Origin: Gibbula magus
Taxonomy: Eukaryota > Mollusca > Gastropoda > Trochida > Trochidae
Direction of reading: 5' to 3'
Assembly: GCA_936450465.1 (NCBI GenBank)
Contig: OW388293.1
Span: forward strand, 40,506,982 to 40,570,981
Length of the DNA: 64,000 nucleotides
Notes under the pieces: generated by a model
Databases searched by the model: none
What the model saw: the letters and a program-made list of their open reading frames with translations, nothing else
Told to the model about the DNA's origin: nothing
Program-made: the position numbers and the translations under genes
Part shown: piece after piece, positions 10,311-20,475 of the stretch
Layout of the letters: the number at the start of each line of letters is the position of its first letter
How positions within the stretch are numbered: the stretch's first letter is position 1

Positions 10311-10582
10311 GATACATCCATTGTGTTGTTGGAGATCACTTATGCCAAACATTATAAATGGTGTTAATTTTCGAGAACAACTGACTGTTGCCGAAAATTA
10401 CCAATTTTATGATAGTTGGTCGAGTATAGTGACGTTATAAAGGTGAAAGTATTAATTTCTGATCAAAAACCGGACAATGCACCCCGTGTGCCGCGCGTCA
10501 ATCAGTCAAACGTAATTTTGGAAACTGATTTACAACAGACAAATAGACAACTTTGGGTTGAAAATGTTTAATAGGTCTTATA
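10311..10582. repeat. Dispersed repeat, inverted partner of 1-272
   Basis: Reverse complement of the sequence at the left edge of the window, with substitutions and small indels throughout. Together the two copies bracket a block of about 10 kb holding the LINE and TLR copy 1. Confidence 0.7.
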
Positions 10583-11970
10583 ACTACTGTGCTTGTGAAC
10601 AGGACATGTAGTTTTTGTTTCTGCACTTGTATAATGGTGTAATTATTATATATTTGTCGATTTGGGATGAATATTCAAGCTGAGTGAATTATTCGAACTG
10701 GAATCAGCACATATCGTGTGTTGGAACATATTAAAACCAAATATAATTTCATGAAACACAATGGATGCACCTTAAACCAGTGTATGAGGATGTATATGGA
10801 CATTACTCACACATAGTGTGTACAAACATGCATCTAAAATACGTCTGACGTCCTTGTAATGTGTGCCTTTCCTGTTGACATGTGAGAGATGTAGCCATAC
10901 TTTTGCTAGTGTATCGAATGATGCCCTAAAGTTTTCCTCGTGGGGCCTTTCAGTCATTTGAACACAATAGTAACTGATATACAGTTACTTGTTCATGCAG
11001 TTACTGCTATACGTTGCACATTGACTATCATACAACGATATCAAATTGTCTATCAACATGTAAAGTCGACTGATACATTGAGTGCTGGGGATGCATTGTA
11101 TGAGCGATTGTCTGTACTGAACAAAACTCGGCTCTCAGTTCTCCTACCAGGAAGTGACAATGTGTGCACACGGGTGGCTGATCGCTCAGTCGTGAATAGT
11201 GTTCTATCTTCAGCAACAAACATTACCTTAACGCTTGAGTGGGTCATAAGGGGAATCCCCTGTACCAAATGCAACTTCCTCGATGTTGAGTCATTAGACC
11301 ATCCGAATGTCACATTATTTACTAGTTTTTCAGTTTGTATCCTATCAGAAAGGCTGTCACAGAGTTGATAAACTTTTCAAATTTTTAAAGGTAAAATAAT
11401 TAAACAATCCTGATATAATGTGAGGCCAGATTAAGACAACTGCATATATTTAAAGGTACTAATTTATGCTTTTTGACTTTCGATTATTTATAATAATTGA
11501 CCATCCCCTATATATGTGTCGTTTAGGTGTTTCAACTCCCAAGGTTCACTTCATTTTGTAATTTTTGACCAAAAGTTCATTTTTGAATGTTAATCTATAC
11601 TGTATTGTTGTGCGTTTTTATTGATGTAAACTTCACTGTCCAAATGAAAGTGTGGTGGATATTAACACTTCATGAATGAGATGACATGAAAAGTACACTG
11701 TTTGCATAGTGTGTGTTGACAAGGATCCGGTATTATATGCAATAGGTCAAGTTCTTGATTTCTTGTACCGTTTTATACAATTTGCCTTTAATTAAAGCAT
11801 CATTGTATCACTATTATATATAATTGTAATGTTTTCCAGCGTGTTTTGGTCAAGATACAAGATCACAAGCCTTCATTCCGCTTTAAAGTACTGTTTTCCC
11901 CCTGAATTGTTACACTCATCAAATCACACAGCATTCTACCTCGTGAGTTTACAATATTAATTCAAGGTTT
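10583..11970. other. Intergenic, no confident gene
   Basis: Contains a plus-strand ORF of 142 codons (10940-11368) overlapped by minus-strand ORFs of 86 and 63 codons in 11028-11313. None resembles a family I know. The local composition is more balanced than its neighbours, which may itself keep frames open. The rest is AT-rich spacer. Confidence 0.45.
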
Positions 11971-12216
11971 TGTGTAACACTATATGCAGTGTCACCCGAG
12001 TACAGTGGTCTGTTCAGAATAGTTAACACGGGGAATACTCCCTCAGCGATGATATATTAACTCTCGTTCCTGAATGCATTTGGTAGTAATATAGTTTGAC
12101 GTCCCTGGATTCGCTGTTTGTTATTGTCCGAGTAAACTTTTAATTCTTGCAAAATGAAGAGGCACATCCTTTGATGGGAGTTGAAAATTGTCTGAATATC
12201 ATTTGGTATGGGTAGT
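11971..12216 (-). repeat. Second copy of TLR copy 1 upstream region
   Basis: Direct repeat of 9973-10211, roughly 75-80% identical by eye, with no receptor exon beside it. A small hairpin follows at 12224-12264 (arms GAAGTGAATGTCAGT and ACTGACATTCAATTC). Confidence 0.7.
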
Positions 12217-12264
12217 CATTTCAGAAGTGAATGTCAGTCAAACAAACAAACTGACATTCAATTC

Positions 12265-13489
12265 TTATAATTTCGTACGTTATTCTTCGTCATTACCTGT
12301 TTGATGAAACCTGTGACACTCATAATGCTGAGCGAAGCGTAATAAAATATGTTTTTGACTTGCAATTATTTATTTATATCAACTTTCATAATCAATACTT
12401 TATATTCCAATATGCATATTTCTGCTTCTTGTAAACCGAAGAAGGTACATTATGAAGAGAGAATTTTGTATAAACCTCATTTTCACAGTTTATACATCTT
12501 AGCTTGAATGCCAAACCTTCTATCCAAATCCAGAAACATCGATTTAAGCATATGTGTGTACTCAAGACTTAGTACACTAACAATGTTACACCAATCCTTT
12601 AATGTTTTATCCTTTTAAACAAGCTGACAAATATACTACCCCCAGTTGAATCATTTGTATGTATTCCTTTCTGTCATTGCCTGATTATCCTAAAAGTAAC
12701 ATCAATTGTTATCATTAGATCCTAAAGACGAATGTTCTATGGTACCTGTCATAGCAATCTGTAAAGCTATTATAACTTGTCCAAACAATGAACACTTCCG
12801 GATTACAAATAACGTTCTGGTACTTAAATGCAGACCTCTGAAGATTGTTCTTTTAAAAAGGAAATAACTGAGTAATAAATCTACTTTGCTGAAAAATAAA
12901 AAGTGTCATCTGTTCCTAATGACTAACATAACAGTTCATTTCACCGTTTTTTTTAAACATTATATTAAGGGCATTATACGAACATTTGTACATTTGGGAA
13001 TTTGGGAATTTGGGAAACTTTTCGAGGAGTAAATTTTTTTTGGAGAATTATATTTAATCAACCGAAAAAGACTGATATCTCATTTTTAAATTGATATATA
13101 AATTAAAATAGAACAGTTTCAAACATACAACTATCATGTGTTTTGAGTGACACGCATCATCAAATTAAAAAAAACTGAAACACTTTATGTTTCTAAACTT
13201 CGTTTACATATACATTTGTGCGGTTACAAGGAAAACATATTTATGTTAAAAAAATTTGAATTTCCTAAAAAGGAACAGAATTGTGTATGGGTTAAACAAT
13301 AATGCAAATTCCAAATCTTTGGAGACTTCTGCTGAAGAAAAAACATAATCGATAGCCTAATTAAAACAGATTAAGTAATAGAGAATAACACCAAACAGGG
13401 GTTTTGAAAACCGAAGTATCCTACTTCATTTGCTCACTACTTTAACAAAGCTGAGAAAACATATTAGATATGTTCTCTTTTTTCATAGA
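12265..13489. other. Intergenic, no gene seen
   Basis: AT-rich spacer with short direct repeats (for example TTTGGGAATTTGGGAA near 12996-13010). I see no coding signature. Confidence 0.5.
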
Positions 13490-13562
13490 ACTACTTCACA
13501 AGGCGCATGAGTTCATCCCACTGAACCCGTGTCGCATGTGCATAACGAATCTAAGGTCATCT
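13490..13562 (-). pseudogene. Trace of a TLR 3' end
   Basis: CTACTTCACAAGG, then a short variable stretch, then ATGAGTTCATCCCAC matches the last codons and stop of TLR copy 1 (6653-6684) with about four mismatches over 31 bp; the match continues weakly for some 40 bp more. It lies 160-230 bp beyond the stop of TLR copy 2 in the same orientation. Read as the relic of a third receptor copy or of an unequal exchange; it is short, so chance or a small local duplication is possible. Confidence 0.45.
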
Positions 13563-13722
13563 ACATTTTCAGTTTTCATGATTTGTTGAGAAGCTCCTCT
13601 TATACTGATGTACTACCAGAATTCATAATTGTTATCAAATGTTCACATTCTTTTTCTCATATCGTTGGAAGCTGCAGAGGATTACACCAATGAACTCCCA
13701 AGTTTTCTCTCAACCTTCCTAT

Positions 13723-16170
13723 CTATTTCAAAAGCTGTATAAGTACATCCCACTGATAATGTACATTTGCGGTATCATAATCTAGAACAAAGTCCTCATC
13801 AACAGCAGTCAAGAGGGTCTCTGGCAAGTCTCCCAGTTGAACACCGTCCACAAGCAGGATGATGATCCTGTTGGGAATCATCTCAGTCATTGAATACAGA
13901 GCTGAATTGATTGTGAAGGTCGACCAAGGATCGTTGAGAAAGTCCCTGGACACGACCAGCAAGGTTTTCCAGCTGCTGTTGATTCCTTCTGAAATGCCAT
14001 CTGCTATGTCATGGCCTGGAAGAACCTCTCTGTCTTTTAGAAAGAGAGGTATGTTATGTTTCTCCAAAGCTGTTCGGAGCTCTCTATACACCAAGGGAAT
14101 GTCAGTGGATGTATATGCAACGTAAAGCTTAAATGGAAACTCATCTGAAGTGGAAACCTTCCCAGCAATTCCAAACAATCGCAAGATCAAATTTTTGTAC
14201 CTGGTTGGGTTCTTCATAACGACGTAGGTTCCAGAGATGGCAATCATCAACAGAAGTCCAAAAGTGATGGTCAGGGTGATGATAGTTGGTCCGCTGCAAT
14301 GTCTTGTATGGAAGTGAATGTTACTTGCCACCTTCATAGTGTCTGTTGTGGTTCCATTATCCAGAATGCATGCAAAACTCCGATCAATTTCATAAACAGC
14401 TGGCGTTTCAACAACCCATTGGACAAAATCCAATCCTTTGCAACCACACGAAAAGGTATTCCCTCTCAAATATAGTTTAAGGCCACTTATCATATGTGCA
14501 GAGTCTATCCTGTCCCTTTCAATTTTGCTTAAAAAGGAGAGGGCATTGAATGTTAAGTCCATTTTCTGCAGTTGCGTGAAAGCTTCTAAGTCAATTGGAA
14601 TAGTGTCAAATGAATTCTTTTTAAGAATAAGTTCCTCAACCTTTTGGGGGTTCACTAAAGAAGGAAATTGGGATAAAAGATTGTTGGATAAATCTATGAA
14701 TTTGACATTAGGAAAACTGTTCAAGTTACTTTGCTCACTTTTATTAAATCTGAAATTACAACTTTGTAATGACAGAGTTTTGACTTTAATAAAAGGATGA
14801 AACCCTATATTGTTAATATCACCATTAATGCTATTTGAAAGATCTAATTTTTCAACATTTTCAATACCTTTAAATTTCAATGTTTCTGAAAAATCATTGT
14901 CCGTACATATAAGTATTTTTAATCTGTTTGTGTTGCGTAACTCGAAAACAGAAATACCCGATAAGCCATGTGGTATGCCTTGTTTGAGAATTCCGGATAT
15001 ATCAAGTACCTCTAATGTTTCTGGAAGTACCATTGTAAGAGTTTTAAAGTAGTTATCTGAAAAGTTGTCAGTGCTAACATATTTATAAGATATTTTACCC
15101 AACAGTAGTGTTTTCATGTTCTTGAAGTTGTGAAGCATGGCTAAGATCCGTATGTCACCAATTATATTATTTGTTGATAAATCTAATGTTTCAAGACATT
15201 CAGAAAATGGATTGCTGAATAATACTGACACACCTATGTATATAATATGGTTGTTATTGTATATAAACTCTTTCACACAAATCTGCCGTAGAAATTGTGT
15301 ATCATTCTCATTCAGAAAGAAATCAAGAGCGTTTTGCACTATCAATGCATTTTGAGGATAAATTGAGGAAAGATCTATTTTTTTCATTTTTCGTCCAACA
15401 AATGGTTTCAACAATTGCAGACTCCAGTGGATTCCAATGTCCATTTTAGAAAATATTAAGGTATCCAAGGAGCTCAAAGGTTCAAACACACCGATTTCAA
15501 CAGTGAATAGCCATCTGCAATGACTCACGTTTAGCGTTTTTAAAGATATGTTTCTTAAGCCTTCAAATGTGCTATTTTTCAATGTTACTAAATTGCAGCG
15601 TAAATGGCGTGGATCCCCATGCCCATCCATTTGTAAATACTCTAATTTCGTCAGACTTGAAAAGCCTTTTCCAAATTTTGGAACGTTAATAGAGTCAATG
15701 AAAAGAGTCTTCAAATTAACAAGAGGGGTAAAAATCCAATCAGGATATGCATCAAATTTCTGTCCTTCTATCCATAAAGTTTTAAGATTACCAAGGTTGT
15801 TGAATACGCCAACTGGAAATGAATAATGATCAGAACGTAAGTGATTGTTATTAAGGTTGAGAACCTGAAGTTTGTACAAACCATGGAACGTCAATGGTTT
15901 CATTTTCTTCAGAAAATTCCCATTTAAACTCATAAATGTCATATTTGTAAAGCTCCTGAAAGTAAAATTTCGCAACACGGTGATGTTGTTCAACGACAGA
16001 TCGAGAGCAGCAATATCAGACGGGAGATCCTTTGGAACAGAGGTCAGACCTCTCCCTGAACAGTCTGCAAGGATACCTCCGTACTCTTGACTTGTTGTTA
16101 TGTCACATGGATGACATCTGGATCTACACAGGAGCATCAGTAGAACCAACAGAACAATGTGGTACTCCAT
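13723..16170 (-). CDS. TLR: Toll-like receptor (copy 2)
   Basis: Membrane Toll-like receptor of 815 residues, close paralogue of the gene at 6653-9101. It has signal peptide MEYHIVLLVLLMLLCRSRC, an LRR N-cap with CHPC, many LRRs, and an LRR C-cap with cysteines near 575, 577, 601 and 625. The transmembrane segment is about 630-652 and the TIR domain about 678-813, with YVAYTSTD and KDREVLPGHDI. The open frame extends 20 codons further upstream, but those codons are the T-rich tract and AG of a splice acceptor (TTTTTTCCAG/CATGG), so the start is placed at the ATG at 16170, one base after the acceptor. A 5' untranslated exon upstream is therefore expected; I could not locate it. TIR-coding DNA is about 97% identical to copy 1 while the ectodomain is much more diverged. 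Ligand unknown. The stop is TAG at 13723-13725. Confidence 0.92.
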   Translation of the reverse strand: MEYHIVLLVLLMLLCRSRCHPCDITTSQEYGGILADCSGRGLTSVPKDLPSDIAALDLSLNNITVLRNFTFRSFTNMTFMSLNGNFLKKMKPLTFHGLYKLQVLNLNNNHLRSDHYSFPVGVFNNLGNLKTLWIEGQKFDAYPDWIFTPLVNLKTLFIDSINVPKFGKGFSSLTKLEYLQMDGHGDPRHLRCNLVTLKNSTFEGLRNISLKTLNVSHCRWLFTVEIGVFEPLSSLDTLIFSKMDIGIHWSLQLLKPFVGRKMKKIDLSSIYPQNALIVQNALDFFLNENDTQFLRQICVKEFIYNNNHIIYIGVSVLFSNPFSECLETLDLSTNNIIGDIRILAMLHNFKNMKTLLLGKISYKYVSTDNFSDNYFKTLTMVLPETLEVLDISGILKQGIPHGLSGISVFELRNTNRLKILICTDNDFSETLKFKGIENVEKLDLSNSINGDINNIGFHPFIKVKTLSLQSCNFRFNKSEQSNLNSFPNVKFIDLSNNLLSQFPSLVNPQKVEELILKKNSFDTIPIDLEAFTQLQKMDLTFNALSFLSKIERDRIDSAHMISGLKLYLRGNTFSCGCKGLDFVQWVVETPAVYEIDRSFACILDNGTTTDTMKVASNIHFHTRHCSGPTIITLTITFGLLLMIAISGTYVVMKNPTRYKNLILRLFGIAGKVSTSDEFPFKLYVAYTSTDIPLVYRELRTALEKHNIPLFLKDREVLPGHDIADGISEGINSSWKTLLVVSRDFLNDPWSTFTINSALYSMTEMIPNRIIILLVDGVQLGDLPETLLTAVDEDFVLDYDTANVHYQWDVLIQLLK

Positions 16171-16200
16171 GCTGGAAAAAAAAATATTCTGATCTAATTC
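16171..16200 (-). promoter_or_regulatory. Splice acceptor of TLR copy 2
   Basis: The minus strand carries a pyrimidine tract of nine T and two C followed by AG (at 16173-16172) and then C-ATG. It is the equivalent of the acceptor at 9102-9111 in copy 1. It decides the start codon and implies a spliced 5' leader. Confidence 0.65.
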
Positions 16201-16230
16201 GTTGCACACGCAGCTGATAAATTTGAACAT

Positions 16231-19200
16231 TATCGAAACAATTCGAAATATTGACTGTTTTAATGCTAACCAAAACTTAATGTATAGTTGACAAAAATAG
16301 TTTGAATAACTAAGATTGACACGTCAAGACTTCTGCTTGACCTTGAGCCACATGTTGGACTCTCGGTTATTTCATTGCGTTCTCTCTTTTTAAAATGAGC
16401 TATCAACGTTTCCTATCTTTAGTTGTTTTTTTATAAAAATTCTCCAAAGGCAATACCCCTCTGAAAATCGAAAAAATTGCATATGAATGGACCCCTACAT
16501 GATGTTGATTATGGTTAAGACAAAATGGTTAATATTTTCAAACTTAGGTATGCATAGATAATGTTGTGCCCTTAATTTCCATTTAATTAAATGTAATGAT
16601 AATTTAGATTGTATACATAATCAATGCGTTATGTTCTTCTGAATATTCAAGAAAATACTCCAAAAAGATTAAATTTGGACCCCTAGACAACGTCTGCGAT
16701 GTTTAACTATTAACTTTTTGATGAAAAGGTTCAACAGAAAAGTTGTACCTCTTGAAAGTGGACGTCCGGTGGTGTGAATAAAATGTCAATATCGTTATTA
16801 GTTGAGCAGTTGTGTGCCTTTGAACTTTGTTGAAAATGGCGATTTTCGAAAAATGACTACCTTCTTTGATCAGTCACACGTTACCTATGACAGATACATG
16901 CTTGGAATTTATTGTATTTACAACATGACACCTTTACTTCAAAATGAGCTATCAAAAATAATGGTATCGTCAGTGGTTTACGATCAACAATTCTACAAAG
17001 AAAGTACCCCTCGAAAAGTCTTAAAATCACCAAATTTTACCTTTTTGGGAATATGTCCAAATTCTGTCGAAACAATCAATTTTTATATGACAATGATATG
17101 TAATGGAATCGTTAAATTAGTTATAAGAAAGAGATGACAATCAGTATCTTTGAAATATATTCATTATTAACAGAGTTATGTCCCTTTGAACATAGAGCCG
17201 AAAACTATTCAAAAATGACCATGTTCAAGGAAAGATTATTACAATTCTAGCAAGAATTCAAAACTCAGCGAACAGGATCATCTCAGCAGTTTATTTATCT
17301 TCAAAACAAGGAACACACACAGCTGTATGTATTGCCGTAAATTAGAAGAAGATTTACAAAGAAGCGTACCCTCAAAACCGCGAAAGGTCACAAACTTTTC
17401 AGTTTTTTGAAACAGCAAAACATCTTTTATTACGGCGGAAACCCTAATCGATGAGGAATGTTGTTGCCCACATATTGGCGAAAGTTCTGTGCAAATATCT
17501 TGATTAGTTCTCGAGATATTAAGATTTAAAGTGTTTACTTCAAGGGGAGATAACTCGCCAAAGAAGTTTTAAAAAAAACAAAACCGGGCTTTATGTTGCA
17601 CCAGTTCATATCACAAACTATCATCACTGAAAATGTCATGATAATCGGCCAAAGGGTTAAGCGGGAGTCCTCCGGACAAAACAGGTCAAATACTAATTTT
17701 TGAAATCACACAAAAACACGATAAGAACAATAGGTCTTCTAGACATAGTCTTCAAAACCTAACAAGGTGACATCTGACTCTGTAAACTACAAAATGCCAA
17801 CCAAGACATACTTGATAGTCGACCAAATTAACATATGTTATGTAATGAAGAATAAGGACGTTTCGTGAGGTCACTGCTCCAGTTTGCATTCTCTAACTTA
17901 ATCCAGTATGACGTCACGAAACATGCATTTTGCACTCCAACAGTTTGTTCACCTACTAGCTTATCTTGATTACAATGTATCTTTTGGGCAGTATAGAATG
18001 GCGAAAATGGAACCAATAATTCAGGGTTTTCTCTTCAGAAGTGACAATTGAATGTACAGTAACATAATCGAATATCATACCCACAGGTAACCACCGATCA
18101 GTATAGTTGTGGTGAGTTCTACTCCTCATTACGTCCATCTGGTGAAATTGGGAAATCAGAATTTGAAATTCTGACACCCACTGTCTATTACATCTTGAAT
18201 AAAATCGAAAACGTGAACCCCTGACCTGACAACCACGTTATAATTTTGAGAATGATTATTATACACCTGGACAGTTTGAAGTGATCCAATTGGCCTCCAA
18301 ACAAAATTAAAAATACATTCATCTTATTTTGTACTCAGATATACTAGTAAGTAAACAAACAGCTGTACCCTATATATTTATCTAACCGGACATACGTACT
18401 TCTGGAAAAGTTAACTTTTATACTTATTTGAAATATAAAACAAACCGCATTTAGCTGGGGAACAATTTGTTATTCAATGGTCAATTGTAAAATAATGGTT
18501 TCTATGAACGATATAGTCATTATTTAAGGAGAGATGGACGATGAAATAAAATATTTTAGAATTTGCTTATTTTTTCAAAAAGCTAGTTTATTATGTCTTT
18601 TATCCAAAAATGAAAGAAAATTTGGGGGACACCGAATGCTTTAAAGAGTTATCGGCATTAATATTAATACCCCTGTCACCAAATTGCGCTAATTTGGACC
18701 GTTTTCACCTACTTAAATGAAGCTCGCGCTTTCAATGAATTAACTCCGAATCCTGTCAGATACAATTTAATCACATACGTGAATACATCGCAAGTCTATA
18801 TTTTGAAAATTTATGACACTGCTAAGGGAAACAAACTTAAATTTAGCACTTTTTAAATAAAAACAGCAAGTTTATAATCGTTTTTCGCATATTCAACAGG
18901 AGTTTTCACTGACACACATATTTTAGATATTGCTAAAATCGTAATATGATATGCGCAGTTAAATAAACAAACTAGTTCAAAAATAATAATATGGGGTCAT
19001 CCCTTTAAATACATACATAAACGTAAAAACGGCAGTTTTGATCAATACAAGTGTAAATTTTAACGGCCTATCATGTTATTATTATTGAATACACTATCAA
19101 TCTACGTACTTGAAGAACAAATATCAGTTATTCATACACGGCAATTAAAATTCATCACTAGCTTGAGATAGGCATGTAATTGGAATAATACACTGAGTAA

Positions 19201-19920
19201 CAACTTTACCACAAATATAGGTGACGGTGACGGTATGTCGTAAAATGACCGTTAAAAAAAGCGTTTCGTTAAATTTAAGCGATTTCCGTTAGTGTATGGA
19301 TAAGCCTCTACTTCTGAAAACGCAATGCACATATTTTGAGACTTATTTACAACTATACCTTGTTGTGGTAAAATGGTTCCGTAAGTGAGTTCGATTTCTG
19401 GGTCCAATCTCTCTTTAAGTGGGTTTCAGGAAACCTGCAATTAAAGGGACTTTTGGTAAATCCATCAAGGTATTCACGTCGAATGAGTGTGTATTGCAAT
19501 CCAATTTAAAGAAGCATGTAGCTAGAATGTATAACTGTATGTAACCTTGTTATATCAAAATTACACTTTAAGTAATCCTAACGAAATGTATGTTCACAAT
19601 AAAGTTATGCGGAGAATGTTGTTTTAAAACTACATGTTGTAATTTTTATCAATGTACATCCCGAAGTCTTCTGAACATCTATTGTTCCAAAAATAGCTTT
19701 TTTAATTAACTAAAATACATTTAATAACCATGATAAAAATAATGATAAATATAGTCACAAGCGACGATAAACGGTCTCAGCACGTAAATGTTTCATTTAA
19801 TTGAAATATAATCAATAAGGACATCTTACTAATGTATTTCCACATTTCTTCAAACAAGTTACAAGTATCTAGCATGTCTCTAGAAGTTTTAAGGTGCAAA
19901 TTTTACATGCCGAAATCGAA
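16231..19920. other. Intergenic, old dispersed repeats, no gene
   Basis: Phrases such as AAAATGAGCTATCAA recur at 16396 and 16941, each followed by a 'TACCCCTC.GAAAA' block, indicating diverged internal copies of an old repeat. The 17500-17575 stretch has a 'CTCGAGATATTAAGATTTAAAG...GGGAGATAACTC' motif of a type common in mollusc intergenic DNA (from memory). Open frames such as 16802-17137 overlap these repeats and look spurious. Confidence 0.5.
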
Positions 19921-20040
19921 CAATTTTCAAAATGGCGGCTAACCACCTGACCTACGAATTCTTCATGTTTTACTTTCTTCTTTTTTTGCATTGATATTGT
20001 GTACCTTTTTTTTAAAAATCAAGTATCAAGGTGCATGTTA
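19921..20040. repeat. Direct repeat, copy 1 of 2
   Basis: Shares CAAAATGGCGGCTAA, CTGACCTACGAATTC-type and AAGGTGCAT-type blocks with 20342-20475, in the same order and orientation, about 420 bp apart. The class is unknown. Confidence 0.7.
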
Positions 20041-20341
20041 AAAATAGGAAGCCGTATTTTCGGCCATTTGTACCCTTTCTCACGACCGGAAATGAATGTT
20101 CGGGAGCATTGTTATTTGTGATTCCTAAGACACTATATTGTTCTAGTAGTCTTGAAAATTTCATGCAATTGTGATTCCGGGTTTTGGGGTTATTTCCCCT
20201 TGAAATAGGTCACGCGTAATAACTCCCTCAAATATGGAAGGTCACTGTGCGAAAATGCTTCAGATACATACATATTTAAGTTTCAGCTTCGTCGTGCAAG
20301 TATATTCAGAGGAGAAGATTGTCAAAGGTTCATGGGGTCGG

Positions 20342-20475
20342 ACAATTTTAGAAAGTGAGAAAATCAAAATGGCGGCTAAGCCACGTGACCTACGAATTCG
20401 CCATGATTTACTTTTTCGTTTGCATTGCCATTGCCCATCTTTTTTTAAAAGCTGCAAATCTCAAGATGCATTTTG
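20342..20475. repeat. Direct repeat, copy 2 of 2
   Basis: Partner of 19921-20040. The copies differ by many substitutions and small indels. An 80-codon ORF crossing this copy has no recognisable content. Confidence 0.7.

Noticed and set aside
6653..16170. A defence-type operon or novel immune gene cluster around the receptors
   Set aside because: Only the two TLR paralogues are coding; the rest of the region is transposon and spacer DNA.
16171..16230. 20-codon N-terminal extension of TLR copy 2
   Set aside because: It translates the pyrimidine tract and AG of a splice acceptor; the paralogue has an acceptor at the same position.
16802..17137. 111-codon plus-strand ORF
   Set aside because: It lies in an old repeat with diverged copies nearby and shows no domain or codon signature.
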